Shown here: positions 8,789 through 17,386 of the stretch, piece by piece
Layout of the letters: every line of letters starts with the position of its first letter
Numbering within the stretch: position 1 is the stretch's first letter
NCBI RefSeq assembly: GCF_042094015.1
Contig: NZ_JBELDZ010000012.1
Coordinates: forward strand, 1-43,509
Direction of reading: 5' to 3'
DNA from: Aurantibacter sp042094015
Lineage (GTDB): Bacteria > Bacteroidota > Bacteroidia > Flavobacteriales > Flavobacteriaceae
DNA: 43,509 nucleotides
Made by a program: the position numbers and the translations under genes
Notes under the pieces: model-generated
The model's database searches: none
Seen by the model: only the letters and a program-made list of their open reading frames with translations
Told to the model about the DNA's origin: nothing

Positions 8789-9307
8789 TTATTGTTTTAT
8801 TAATTTTGCAGTTTGAGTAGTTGTTATAGGATAACTAATAACTTCAGTTTGGTCTTCAGTAGCTATGGTAGTTTTTTTACTGTCTTTACCAGAAAATACA
8901 ATTTCGAAAAACATATAATCATCAAAAAAGCGTTCGGTTGTAATTAATAAGTTTCCTTGAACTTCAAAAACACTAATTAGTGAATTGTTAACATATTTGG
9001 CGTCTAAAATAATACCATTGTTTTCATCTACAACATATTCGCCTTTAGCTTTATCTATAATTTTTAAGGTATAATTTCTTGGACTTGGTTCTCCGTTTAC
9101 AACATAAACCAAAGTATATTTAAAAACATTTGAACCATCTGTTGCTTTTAAATGAAACTCCATCTCTATTTCTTGTTGTCCTCTTGGATTATCTATTTTT
9201 AATTTTCCTTTATAAATACCCAAATAATCTTCTGGAAATTGTTTTGTAATACTATCTTGTTGAGAAAAGGCTACAAATGACAATAAGAAACAAATAATAA
9301 ATTTCAT
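8789..9307 (-). CDS. Secreted or periplasmic protein of unknown function
   Basis: A short signal peptide (MKFIICFLLSFVAFSQ) ends in FSQQ, a typical flavobacterial cleavage context. The 172-residue product then contains EDYLGIYKGKLKIDNPRGQQ, EMEFHLKAT, alternating strands throughout and no cysteines outside the signal region, suggesting a lipocalin-like or small beta-barrel fold. I recognise no family with confidence; the opening FPEDYLGIYKGKL recurs in flavobacterial hypothetical proteins in my memory. The gene lies downstream of the leuS terminator and upstream of the yugP-like gene on the same strand, so it probably has its own promoter in the roughly 50 bases after that terminator. Confidence 0.75.
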   Translation of the reverse strand: MKFIICFLLSFVAFSQQDSITKQFPEDYLGIYKGKLKIDNPRGQQEIEMEFHLKATDGSNVFKYTLVYVVNGEPSPRNYTLKIIDKAKGEYVVDENNGIILDAKYVNNSLISVFEVQGNLLITTERFFDDYMFFEIVFSGKDSKKTTIATEDQTEVISYPITTTQTAKLIKQ

Positions 9308-9356
9308 AATAGTAGTTTTTACTAAGATAGTTTTTTTTGAATGATTTTACTTATAA

Positions 9357-9396
9357 TTAAAAACGGGTTTGCTTATTTAAGCAAACCCGTTTTTAA
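9357..9396 (-). terminator. Strong palindromic terminator after leuS
   Basis: TTAAAAACGGGTTTGCTT (9357-9374) pairs perfectly with AAGCAAACCCGTTTTTAA (9379-9396) around a 4-base ATTT loop. It lies 23 bases past the leuS stop on the minus strand. Because the outer pairs are A/T tracts, it could work in both directions. Confidence 0.9.
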
Positions 9397-9419
9397 AACA
9401 ATAACCCCATTTTAAAAGT

Positions 9420-12251
9420 TTAAAACCCTGCTAAATTAATAATCTTACCAGGTACAATAATTACTTTTTTAGGTGTTTTACCATCTAATTGTTTCTGCGT
9501 TCTTTCGTCTGCCATAACAATTTTTTCAATCTCACCTTTAGATAAGTCTAGAGACAATTCTAACTCAAAACGTTTTTTTCCGTTAAATGAAACCGGATAC
9601 ACTTTACTACTTTCTACTAAATGACTTCCATCAAATTCTGGAAAAGCAACTGTAGAAATAGATGTTGTATGACCTAACTGACTGTATAATTCTTCCGAAA
9701 TATGTGGCGCATAAGGCGATATTAAAACCAATAAAGGTTCAAGAATCTCTTTACTTGTACATTTTTGTGCAGTTAACTCGTTAACTGCAATCATAAAGGT
9801 AGAAACCGATGTGTTAAAAGAGAAATTTTCTATGTCTTCTTGTACTTTCTTTATGGTTTTATGTAATGTCTTTAAATTATCTTTAGTTGGTTCTGCATCT
9901 GTTGCTCTACTTCCATTATCGTCTACATATAATTTCCAAAGCTTTTTTAAGAATCCGTGAACTCCAGTAATTCCTGCTGTATTCCAAGGTTTGTATTGCT
10001 CTAATGGACCTAAAAACATTTCGTATAAACGTAAACTATCTGCACCGTAATCTTCACAAATAGCATCTGGACTTACAACGTTATATTTAGATTTAGACAT
10101 TTTTTCGACCTCGCAACCTACTTTATAAACACCATCTTCAAGAATAAATTCAGCATCTTTATAATCTGCCCCAAACTCTGCGTCGTTCTTTAAACCTTCA
10201 ATATCTAATTCATCGGAAGCGTTGACATATTGTACTTTTACGTGAATAGGTAAAATAGATTTTCCTCCAATTAATTCTTTAGAATAATAAGTGTTAGTGT
10301 TTTCTTCTCTATAAATAAAAGCACTAGTTCCCAAAATCATTCCTTGGTTAATTAGCTTTTTAAAAGGTTCGTCTACATTTACAAAACCTCTATCGTTTAA
10401 AAATTTCACCCAAAAACGAGAATATAATAAATGTCCTGTTGCGTGCTCGCTTCCACCAATATATAAATCTACATTTTCCCAATAGCTTAGCGCTTCTTTA
10501 GAAGCAAAATCTTCGCCTCTATTGGCTTTTTCTTCCATATAGCGGAAAAAGTACCAAGAACTTCCAGCCCAACCTGGCATTGTGTTTAGCTCTAATGGAA
10601 AAACAGTTTCATTATCAATTAAATCATTTGAAACAACTTCATTTTTATTCGTATTCCAAGCCCAAACATCTGCGCGACCTAATGGCGATTCGCCTTCTTC
10701 GGTTGGTAAATATTTTTCTACTTCTGGCAATGCAATTGGCAAATGTTGTGTTTCAATCATTTGTGGTTTACCATTTACATAATACACAGGAAATGGTTCT
10801 CCCCAATAACGTTGTCTGCTAAAAACAGCATCGCGTAATCGGTAATTAGTTTGCCCTTTACCTTGATTTAATTGCGTTAAATTGTAGATGGCTAATTTTG
10901 AAGCTTTATTTACATTTAATCCATTTAAGAAATCACTATTGGCAATCTTAACGTTGTCTTTTCCTGCAAAAGCTTCAGTAGAAATATCTATGCCTTCAAA
11001 AATATTAGGAATGTCTATATTAAAATGTTTTGCAAAATCGTAATCACGTTGATCTCCACATGGAACTGCCATAACAGCTCCTGTTCCGTAGCTTGCTAAA
11101 ACGTAATCGCCAATCCAAACCGGAATTGGTTCTTTTGTAAACGGATGTTCTGTATAAGCACCTGTAAATACACCAGAAATGGTTTTTACATCTGCCATTC
11201 TATCGCGTTCGCTACGTTTAGCGGTTTTTTCTATATAAGCTTCAACCGCATCTTTTTGTTCTGTTGTTGTTATTTTAGCTACTAACTCGTGTTCTGGAGC
11301 TAAAGTCATAAAACTAACTCCAAAAATAGTATCTGGTCTTGTGGTAAAAACTTCAATTGTATCAGTATGTTCTTTTAAGTTGAACGTCACACTTGCGCCT
11401 TGAGATTTTCCAATCCAATTACGCTGTGTTTCTTTAAGCGAATCTGTAAAATCTACTGTTTCTAAACCTTGAAGCAAACGTTCTGCATAAGCTGAAATTC
11501 GCATAGACCATTGTGTCATTTTTTTACGAACCACAGGATGACCGCCACGTTCTGAAACGCCATTTACAATCTCATCGTTAGCTAAAACAGTTCCTAAAAC
11601 CGGACACCAATTTACTTCAGTTTCCGCTAAATAGGTTAATCTGTATTGTAGTAATACATCTTGTTGTTTTTCAGAAGAAAACGTATGCCATTCTTCAGCT
11701 GTAAACACTTCAATATCTTCGTCTGAAACTGCATTTACGTTAGCATTTCCTTCCGAAGTAAAAATAGCAATTAACGTATCTATATGTTCAGCTTTATTAG
11801 AATTGTTATTATACCAAGATGCAAACAATTCTGTGAAAATCCACTGTGTCCACTTGTAATATTCTGGTTCGCTTGTACGTACTTCTCTACTCCAATCAAA
11901 ACTAAAACCAATTTGATCTAATTGCCTTCTGTAGGTTGCAATATTATCTTTAGTAGTAATTTTTGGATGTTGTCCAGTCTGGATTGCATATTGCTCTGCA
12001 GGCAAACCAAAACTATCATAACCTTGTGGATGCAATACGTTAAATCCTTGGTGACGTTTGTAACGCGCATAAATATCGCTGGCAATATAACCTAACGGAT
12101 GACCAACATGTAATCCTGCGCCACTTGGGTAAGGAAACATATCCAAAACGTAATATTTTGGCTTGTCGGAATTGTTTGAGGCTTTAAATGTTTGGTTATC
12201 TGACCAATATTTTTGCCATTTTGCTTCAATCTCGTTAAAATTATAATGCAT
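9420..12251 (-). CDS. leuS: Leucyl-tRNA synthetase
   Basis: Charges tRNA-Leu with leucine in the cytoplasm. The class I signature appears as HVGH (residues 48-51, after PYPSGAGL) and the second as KMSKS (717-721, in VEKMSKSKYNVVSP). The CP1 editing domain is present, with FTTRPDTIFGVSFM and YGTGAVMAVPCGDQRDYDFA. At 943 residues it is longer than E. coli LeuRS (860), with an extra segment near residues 150-205 (HIDTLIAIFTSEGN to SSEKQQDVLL), an insertion I recall from Bacteroidota enzymes. The C-terminal anticodon-binding region ends VIIVPGKIINLAGF. The gene is monocistronic, divergent from ftsX, with a TAAATTTGC -7 box upstream and a strong terminator downstream. The small plus-strand frames inside it are shadows. 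Confidence 0.97.
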   Translation of the reverse strand: MHYNFNEIEAKWQKYWSDNQTFKASNNSDKPKYYVLDMFPYPSGAGLHVGHPLGYIASDIYARYKRHQGFNVLHPQGYDSFGLPAEQYAIQTGQHPKITTKDNIATYRRQLDQIGFSFDWSREVRTSEPEYYKWTQWIFTELFASWYNNNSNKAEHIDTLIAIFTSEGNANVNAVSDEDIEVFTAEEWHTFSSEKQQDVLLQYRLTYLAETEVNWCPVLGTVLANDEIVNGVSERGGHPVVRKKMTQWSMRISAYAERLLQGLETVDFTDSLKETQRNWIGKSQGASVTFNLKEHTDTIEVFTTRPDTIFGVSFMTLAPEHELVAKITTTEQKDAVEAYIEKTAKRSERDRMADVKTISGVFTGAYTEHPFTKEPIPVWIGDYVLASYGTGAVMAVPCGDQRDYDFAKHFNIDIPNIFEGIDISTEAFAGKDNVKIANSDFLNGLNVNKASKLAIYNLTQLNQGKGQTNYRLRDAVFSRQRYWGEPFPVYYVNGKPQMIETQHLPIALPEVEKYLPTEEGESPLGRADVWAWNTNKNEVVSNDLIDNETVFPLELNTMPGWAGSSWYFFRYMEEKANRGEDFASKEALSYWENVDLYIGGSEHATGHLLYSRFWVKFLNDRGFVNVDEPFKKLINQGMILGTSAFIYREENTNTYYSKELIGGKSILPIHVKVQYVNASDELDIEGLKNDAEFGADYKDAEFILEDGVYKVGCEVEKMSKSKYNVVSPDAICEDYGADSLRLYEMFLGPLEQYKPWNTAGITGVHGFLKKLWKLYVDDNGSRATDAEPTKDNLKTLHKTIKKVQEDIENFSFNTSVSTFMIAVNELTAQKCTSKEILEPLLVLISPYAPHISEELYSQLGHTTSISTVAFPEFDGSHLVESSKVYPVSFNGKKRFELELSLDLSKGEIEKIVMADERTQKQLDGKTPKKVIIVPGKIINLAGF

Positions 12252-12279
12252 TTTGATGTTTTTCAGCTTAATAAAGGTG

Positions 12280-12287
12280 CAAATTTA
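12280..12287 (-). promoter_or_regulatory. Bacteroidota-type -7 box of leuS
   Basis: On the minus strand the site reads TAAATTTG followed by C, matching the TAnnTTTG consensus. It lies 28 bases before the leuS ATG. I see no clear TTG at the -33 position. Confidence 0.55.
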
Positions 12288-12376
12288 AGCTTATTCTAAG
12301 AAGATTAAAAGATAATGGCTTGTAATCATAAGAAGAAGCAAATTCTTTTATATTTTTATCACTTAATTAGCTATTT

Positions 12377-13252
12377 ATGAGTTATACATTTGATAAATAT
12401 CAAAAACGAAAATTAATATCGTCTTACTTTTCTGTAGTACTAAGTATTGCTTTGGTGCTTTTTTTACTTGGTGTTTTAGGTTTATTAATTATAAATGCTA
12501 AAAAAGTAGCCGATCATTTTAAAGAACAAGTTACTGTAACTATCTATTTAAAAGATACGGCAAAAGATGTTGAAATTAAGCAATTAGAAAAAAGTTTAGC
12601 AATGTCGGACTTTGTAAAATCGACAAATTATGTCTCTAAAGAAAAAGCCGCCGATGTTTTAAAATCTGAAAATGGCGAAGATTTTATGCAGTTTTTAGGA
12701 TTTAATCCACTTCAAAACTCAATAGATTTAAACTTAAAAGCTGACTTTGTTACTACTGAGAAATTAGAAGACATATCTAAAGATGCATTAAGTAAAAACT
12801 TTGTTGCTGAAGTTAGTTACGATAACGACTTAGTTAATTTAATGAACAATAACGTAAAGAAAATAAGCTTTTGGGTTTTAGTTCTTAGCGCCGTATTTAC
12901 GCTTATTGCCGTTTTATTAATTAATAGTTCTATTAGATTATCTGTTTACGCTAAACGTTTCACCATTAAAACAATGCAAATGGTTGGAGCTACAAAGCGT
13001 TTTATTAGAAAACCATTTATCTTTAAAAGTATTCGTTTAGGAGTTATTGGAGCTATAATAGCTTTAGTAGGATTAGCCGTAGTAGTTTATTACGGAAATA
13101 AAACATTCCCAGAATTAGAGATTCTTAAAGACCAAATTTTAATTGTTAGCCTATTTGTAGCTGTCTTTTTATTAGGCATTATAATTACGTGGTTTTCTAC
13201 ATTTTTAGCAACGTCTCGTTTCTTGAATTTAAAAACAGACCAGTTGTATTAA
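12377..13252 (+). CDS. ftsX: Cell-division ABC transporter permease FtsX
   Basis: This 291-residue inner-membrane protein has the FtsX layout: a short cytoplasmic N-terminus, a first membrane helix (about 20-42), an extracytoplasmic domain (about 45-165) with VTVTIYLKD and the YVSKEKAADVLKSENG motif, and three C-terminal helices (about 168-190, 217-240, 253-277). SIRLSVYAKRFTIKTMQMVGATKRFIRKPF is the coupling-helix region typical of the family. With its ATPase FtsE it activates peptidoglycan hydrolases at the septum; ftsE is not in the window, and ftsX without adjacent ftsE is usual in flavobacteria as far as I recall. It is the first gene of an envelope operon leading to uppP. It is divergent from leuS. 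Confidence 0.93.
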   Translation: MSYTFDKYQKRKLISSYFSVVLSIALVLFLLGVLGLLIINAKKVADHFKEQVTVTIYLKDTAKDVEIKQLEKSLAMSDFVKSTNYVSKEKAADVLKSENGEDFMQFLGFNPLQNSIDLNLKADFVTTEKLEDISKDALSKNFVAEVSYDNDLVNLMNNNVKKISFWVLVLSAVFTLIAVLLINSSIRLSVYAKRFTIKTMQMVGATKRFIRKPFIFKSIRLGVIGAIIALVGLAVVVYYGNKTFPELEILKDQILIVSLFVAVFLLGIIITWFSTFLATSRFLNLKTDQLY

Positions 13253-13360
13253 AATTATATTTTAACAACATTTTACAATTCAACATATAATAATTTTAAA
13301 ACATTTCGGTTTATATAAACACTAACTCAACCAGTTATTATAAATCCTAACTTTTAAATT

Positions 13361-13495
13361 ATGAAACGTATTACTTTTGTAGTTGTAGGCTTATTAACTG
13401 TTTTGGCTTACACTTTTTTATCATCACAAACAGAAAGTACAAAAACTTATAAAGTTGCAGAACATATAGAAAAACCTATTCCTGTTTTTGACTAA
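13361..13495 (+). CDS. Small 44-residue membrane or exported peptide between ftsX and DUF3098
   Basis: This short ORF starts with ATG at 13361 and encodes 44 residues. A Lys/Arg start and a hydrophobic stretch (FVVVGLLTVLAYTFL) come first, then a polar tail with TYKVAEHIEKPIPVF. It fits a single-pass membrane anchor or a signal-peptide-bearing peptide. It fills the only real gap (13253-13564) in an otherwise tight operon, has the local codon use, and the 65 bases before the next gene hold no terminator. No family is recognised. A chance ORF remains possible. Confidence 0.55.
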   Translation: MKRITFVVVGLLTVLAYTFLSSQTESTKTYKVAEHIEKPIPVFD

Positions 13496-13564
13496 ATATT
13501 TATTAAAATTAACCTCAAATTTTAAATATTTATTTTACTTTGCATCACTTAAACGCCAATTATT

Positions 13565-13816
13565 ATGTCTAAAGCATCTAACGAGAATAAGTTTATCTTC
13601 GGAAAACGCAACTATAAATTTATGTTTATAGGATTAGCTTGTATGGCTTTAGGGTTTATTTTAATGTCTGGTGGCGGAAGCGACGATCCAAATGTGTTTA
13701 ATCCAGATATTTTTCACTGGAGACGTATTCGTTTAGCACCTGCATTAATTATACTTGGTTTTGGTTTCCAAGTTTATGCTATTTTGACTCGTAAAGAAGA
13801 TAAAAAAGCCGAATAG
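13565..13816 (+). CDS. DUF3098 family membrane protein
   Basis: This 83-residue protein has two membrane helices (about 19-36 and 59-76) and the conserved features of DUF3098: a FGKRNYKFMFIGLACMALGFILMSGGGSxxP-like opening, then NPDIFHWRRIRLAPALIILGF. It is an inner-membrane protein of unknown function found in Bacteroidota, regularly encoded between ftsX and uppP as here, which hints at a link with division or lipid-carrier recycling (inference from context). TACTTTGC, a near match to the -7 consensus, lies just upstream (around 13534-13541), so it may have its own promoter besides read-through from ftsX. Confidence 0.9.
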   Translation: MSKASNENKFIFGKRNYKFMFIGLACMALGFILMSGGGSDDPNVFNPDIFHWRRIRLAPALIILGFGFQVYAILTRKEDKKAE

Positions 13817-13833
13817 CTTTATTCCTTTTTATT

Positions 13834-13866
13834 TTGAAGTATTAAAGGTTCTTTTTAATACTTTTG
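13834..13866 (+). promoter_or_regulatory. Hairpin and -7-like box just before uppP
   Basis: AGTATTAAA (13838-13846) pairs perfectly with TTTAATACT (13854-13862), ending 8 bases before the uppP ATG. The 3' arm overlaps TACTTTTG (13859-13866), an exact TAnnTTTG match, with TTG at 13834-13836 about 22 bases upstream. It may be a promoter giving an almost leaderless uppP mRNA, a weak terminator for DUF3098, or a translation-controlling hairpin; the sequence does not decide. Confidence 0.4.
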
Positions 13867-13870
13867 CTTT

Positions 13871-14665
13871 ATGGATATTTTAGATTCAATTATTTTAGGA
13901 GTTATTCAAGGTTTAACAGAGTTTTTACCTGTATCTTCTAGCGGACATTTAGAACTTGGTAAAGCCATTTTAGGCGATCAATCTGTTCCAGAAGAAAGCT
14001 TGCTTTTCACTGTTTTACTTCACTTTGCAACTGCATTAAGTACTATTGTTGTTTTTAGAAAAGATATTATTTCTATTTTAAAAGGTTTACTGTCTTTTAC
14101 TTGGAGCGAAGACACTCAGTTTGTATCTAAAATTGCTTTATCTATGCTTCCTGCTGTAATTGTTGGACTTTTATTTGAAGATCAGTTAGAAGCACTATTT
14201 GGTGGAAATATACTATTAGTTGGTGCTATGCTTTTAGTTACTGCAATACTTTTATTCTTTGCAGATAAAGCTAAAGACACAAACAAAAACGTAACTTTTA
14301 AAAATGCATTTATAATAGGAATATCTCAAGCAATTGCTATGTTGCCAGGAATTTCTAGGTCTGGAGCAACTATTTCTACATCGGTTTTATTAGGAAACGA
14401 TAAAACTAAAGCTGCACGATTTTCATTCTTAATGGTCATTCCTTTAATCTTTGGAAAAATAGCTAAAGACATTATTGGTGGCGATTTATCTTTAGACGGA
14501 CACAATACTATAGCGCTTTCTGCTGGCTTTATAGCTGCGTTTTTATCTGGTTTAGTAGCTTGTACTTGGATGATTTCTTTAGTTAAAAAAAGCAAACTGT
14601 CTTATTTTGCTATTTATTGCGCCATAGTTGGAGTTATTGCTATTGGATTTACACTTTTAAACTAA
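13871..14665 (+). CDS. uppP: Undecaprenyl-diphosphatase (bacitracin resistance protein)
   Basis: Dephosphorylates undecaprenyl diphosphate on the outer face of the inner membrane, recycling the lipid carrier for peptidoglycan and other glycans. Both BacA/UppP signatures are present: GLTEFLPVSSSGH (residues 14-26, with Glu17 and His26) and PGISRSGAT (159-167, with Arg163). The 264-residue length and about eight hydrophobic segments match the family. It starts 54 bases after the DUF3098 stop and ends only 6 bases before truB, so it is part of the operon; a hairpin and -7-like box lie just before its ATG. Confidence 0.96.
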   Translation: MDILDSIILGVIQGLTEFLPVSSSGHLELGKAILGDQSVPEESLLFTVLLHFATALSTIVVFRKDIISILKGLLSFTWSEDTQFVSKIALSMLPAVIVGLLFEDQLEALFGGNILLVGAMLLVTAILLFFADKAKDTNKNVTFKNAFIIGISQAIAMLPGISRSGATISTSVLLGNDKTKAARFSFLMVIPLIFGKIAKDIIGGDLSLDGHNTIALSAGFIAAFLSGLVACTWMISLVKKSKLSYFAIYCAIVGVIAIGFTLLN

Positions 14666-14671
14666 GCAATT

Positions 14672-15373
14672 ATGACTGGAGAAGATTATTTAGCAGGACA
14701 CGTTTTATTAATTGATAAGCCTTTAGAGTGGACTTCTTTCCAAGCTGTAAATAAATTACGTTGGGAAATACGTCAAGCCTTTAATATTAAAAAAATTAAA
14801 GTTGGTCATGCAGGAACTTTAGATCCGTTAGCAACAGGTTTATTAGTAATTTGTACTGGTAAAATGACTAAACAAATAGATACATTTCAAGGTCAGATAA
14901 AAGAATACACAGGAACTATTGTTTTAGGAAGTACAACACCATCTTACGATTTAGAAACTGAAGTTGACAAAACGTTTGAAATAGCTCATATTACCGAAGA
15001 TTTAATTCACGAAACTACAAAACAGTTTACAGGTGAAATTAACCAGTTTCCACCTATTTTTTCAGCATTAAAAAAAGAAGGTAAGCGTTTATACGAGTTT
15101 GCTCGTGCTGGTGAAACTGTAGATATTCCATCTCGAAAAATAACAATTAATACCTTTGAAATTACTAAAATTGAAACATCAATAGATAATATAAATGTTG
15201 ATTTTAGAGTAGTTTGTAGTAAAGGAACTTACATTAGGTCTTTGGCTCACGATTTTGGAAAAGCCTTAAATTCTGGAGGACATTTATCGGCTTTACGTCG
15301 TACAAAAATTGGAGATTATAGTGTTGAAAATGCAGTTTCTATTGATGATTTTATCAAAAACTTAACACAATAA
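14672..15373 (+). CDS. truB: tRNA pseudouridine(55) synthase
   Basis: Converts U55 of the T-loop of tRNAs to pseudouridine. The opening GHVLLIDKPLEWTSFQAVNKLR is typical, and GHAGTLDPLATGLL contains the catalytic Asp at residue 51. Further family motifs are FPPIFSALKKEGKRLYEFARAGE and CSKGTYIRSLAHDFGKAL. At 233 residues it is of the shorter bacterial type lacking a long C-terminal PUA extension. It begins 6 bases after uppP and 37 bases before the TonB-like gene. Confidence 0.96.
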   Translation: MTGEDYLAGHVLLIDKPLEWTSFQAVNKLRWEIRQAFNIKKIKVGHAGTLDPLATGLLVICTGKMTKQIDTFQGQIKEYTGTIVLGSTTPSYDLETEVDKTFEIAHITEDLIHETTKQFTGEINQFPPIFSALKKEGKRLYEFARAGETVDIPSRKITINTFEITKIETSIDNINVDFRVVCSKGTYIRSLAHDFGKALNSGGHLSALRRTKIGDYSVENAVSIDDFIKNLTQ

Positions 15374-15410
15374 AAACATCTAAAAGCTCATTTAAAACGT
15401 TATATTTTAT

Positions 15411-16091
15411 ATGATTTTAACTGGTTCTGTAAAAGCTTTACTTATTTCACTTTTTATAAGTGCTGTAATTCTAATTAGCTTAATTGGAATTACAATTGGG
15501 CAAGAAAAACCGTATACTTATATTAAAGATGATTTATTTGTTGAAATTCTTATAGAAGCTGAAGAAATAGAGATTGTAAAACTAGAAACAAACTTGGCGT
15601 TTAATAGTAACAAAACCAATAATAGACATACAAAAGCTTATAATTATATTCCGCCCGCCGAAGATTTTGAATACATTTCTAGCACTACTTCTGATATTAA
15701 TGAAAAAGAAGAAAATAAGATTTATAAGCAATTAGAAAACAAACCTAAAAACTTACAAAAGGAGCAATTTATAACTATAAACAAGATTTTAAAAGCTTCA
15801 AAAGACGATTCTAAAAGCAACAATAAGAACAGTAGTGTAAGTTATTCATTATTAAACAGAGAAGCTATTAGTATTCCTGTTCCTGTGTACTTGTGTGATG
15901 CTTCAGGAAAAGTAAATATTTCAATTACTGTTAATGCTAACGGAAAAGTAGTTAAAGCTTCTATAAATTCTTCTGTATCCGTAAAAAACAACTGTTTACA
16001 AGAACGCGCTTTACAATATGCAAAGCGCGCTAGATTTAATTCAAGTCAAACAATTAATCAACTTGGAAGTATTACGTATCTGTTTCAATAA
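15411..16091 (+). CDS. TonB-like protein with one membrane anchor and C-terminal TonB domain
   Basis: One N-terminal helix (about 9-30) anchors this 226-residue protein. A long polar linker (about 55-150), rich in Asn, Lys, Glu and Ser rather than proline, leads to a C-terminal domain (about 155-226) with CDASGKVNISITVNANGKV, CLQERALQYAKRARFN and LGSITYLF, the pattern of flavobacterial TonB C-terminal domains. It may transmit energy to an outer-membrane receptor, but no receptor, ExbB or ExbD gene lies nearby. Two cysteines in the domain could form a disulfide. It follows truB by 37 bases and is the last gene of the operon, convergent with the thioredoxin-like gene. The missing proline-rich linker makes a different envelope role possible. 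Confidence 0.75.
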   Translation: MILTGSVKALLISLFISAVILISLIGITIGQEKPYTYIKDDLFVEILIEAEEIEIVKLETNLAFNSNKTNNRHTKAYNYIPPAEDFEYISSTTSDINEKEENKIYKQLENKPKNLQKEQFITINKILKASKDDSKSNNKNSSVSYSLLNREAISIPVPVYLCDASGKVNISITVNANGKVVKASINSSVSVKNNCLQERALQYAKRARFNSSQTINQLGSITYLFQ

Positions 16092-16110
16092 AAAAGATAA
16101 TTGCTTAAAA

Positions 16111-16728
16111 CTAACTATTACCTAAAAGCATTACTAAATCGTTTATAATACTTTGTCCTTTATCTTTATTATACCAATGTTGTAAATCTTCTTTAAATTC
16201 TGGTGTTAAAGCACCATTTTTAGATTTATAATCGTTTACTAGCTTAGTTGCTAAACTAGGTCTTGGTCCAAAAGTAAAAAGAACTTTATTTTGCTCGTCT
16301 AAAGCAATAAGCTTAGCAATTGCTCTTCCGCCATTAGTTAGGAAATTATCCATTAGAGCGTCGTTTTCATCTCGAAACACCAATTTTAAATCTAAGTTAG
16401 GATTTGAGTTAGTTATTTTATTTAACACAGGAATTACATGTGCAGCATCTCCACACCAACTTTCTGTAATTACTAAAAAAGTGATTTTTTTAGTATAATT
16501 AGTTAAATATTGTTGTGTTGATTCGCTTATTTTAATTGTTTTATCCCAACGCTTCATACGTCTGTCATTTAACATCGTATAATCCGCTAAAGCTTCCGTT
16601 TTTTCGTTTCCAGAATTACTTTTTTCTTCGACTAATTGATGTACTAAATTTCTATAAGAAGTATAATCTATACTTTTATTTAAACTAGATTTTATAATAT
16701 CTTGTAATTGTAAAGTTGCTGTTTCCAT
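16111..16728 (-). CDS. Thioredoxin-like family protein (single-Cys WCGDA site)
   Basis: This 205-residue cytoplasmic protein has the thioredoxin_9-type core: LVITESWCGDAAHVIPVLNKI (Trp91, Cys92), then LVFRDENDALMDNFLTNGGRAIAKLI, where GGRAIPK-like sequence stands in for the cis-Pro loop, and ALDEQNKVLFTFGPRPS. The active site is WCGDA, so it has one cysteine and not a CxxC pair, as is usual for this family. Classical disulfide reductase activity is therefore unlikely without a partner thiol. It is a single-gene unit, convergent with the TonB-like gene and divergent from tag. The biological role is unknown. Confidence 0.85.
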   Translation of the reverse strand: METATLQLQDIIKSSLNKSIDYTSYRNLVHQLVEEKSNSGNEKTEALADYTMLNDRRMKRWDKTIKISESTQQYLTNYTKKITFLVITESWCGDAAHVIPVLNKITNSNPNLDLKLVFRDENDALMDNFLTNGGRAIAKLIALDEQNKVLFTFGPRPSLATKLVNDYKSKNGALTPEFKEDLQHWYNKDKGQSIINDLVMLLGNS

Positions 16729-16810
16729 AGGATAAAATTAATACTAAATAAGTTCTAATTAAGTGACATTTGTTACATTAGTAGAAGATTTTTTAAAACC
16801 TTACAAAGTT

Positions 16811-17374
16811 ATGAAAAAACACAAATGCGGTTGGTGTGTTGGAGATGATTTATATGAAGCTTACCATGATAAAGAATGGGGAAAACCCATTTATGATGAT
16901 GCTGCTTTATTTGAGTTTTTAATACTTGAAACATTTCAAGCTGGTTTAAGTTGGATTACCATTTTAAGAAAGCGAGAAAATTTTAGAACTGCTTTTGATG
17001 ATTTTGATTATAAAAAAATAGCTAATTATAAAGAAGACAAGCTAGAAGAACTTAGAAACGACGCAGGAATTATAAGGAATAAATTAAAGATAAAATCGGC
17101 AGTTACAAATGCTCAGAACTTTCTTAAAATTCAAGAAGAATTTGGTTCGTTCTCTAAATATATTTGGGCTTTTGTAGATGGAAAACCTATAAAAAACAAC
17201 TGGACTAATTATAAAGACACACCAGCAAACACGCCTTTAAGCGATGCTGTTAGTAAAGATTTAAAAAAGCGAGGATTTAAATTTGTAGGTTCTACTGTAA
17301 TTTATGCTCATATGCAAGCTACAGGAATGATAAACGACCATGAAATTGGTTGTTTTAGATATAATGAAGTTTAG
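16811..17374 (+). CDS. tag: DNA-3-methyladenine glycosylase I
   Basis: Removes 3-methyladenine from alkylated DNA (base excision repair). The N-terminus KCGWCVGDDLYEAYHDKEWG carries Cys6 and His19, and the C-terminus NDHEIGCF carries the His and Cys (H-x3-C) that complete the zinc snap of Tag. FEFLILETFQAGLSWITIL and KLRKREN-like sequence follow the family pattern, and RNKLKIKSAVTNAQ belongs to the helix-hairpin-helix core. I start at the ATG at 16811, giving 187 residues, the same length as E. coli Tag; an in-frame GTG at 16763 would add 16 residues without family support. It is convergent with aat, 12 bases apart. Confidence 0.94.
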   Translation: MKKHKCGWCVGDDLYEAYHDKEWGKPIYDDAALFEFLILETFQAGLSWITILRKRENFRTAFDDFDYKKIANYKEDKLEELRNDAGIIRNKLKIKSAVTNAQNFLKIQEEFGSFSKYIWAFVDGKPIKNNWTNYKDTPANTPLSDAVSKDLKKRGFKFVGSTVIYAHMQATGMINDHEIGCFRYNEV

Positions 17375-17386
17375 TTTTTAATATAA

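Noticed and set aside
10580..10822. Plus-strand ORFs inside leuS
   Set aside because: They are antisense shadows of the LeuRS gene with no domain pattern.
12252..12376. T-box or other riboswitch before leuS
   Set aside because: The leader is only about 20 bases from the -7 box and no T-box sequence or anti-terminator is visible.
16763..16810. Upstream GTG extension of tag
   Set aside because: It adds 16 residues with no counterpart in the family; the ATG at 16811 gives the standard 187-residue protein starting just before the zinc-binding cysteine.
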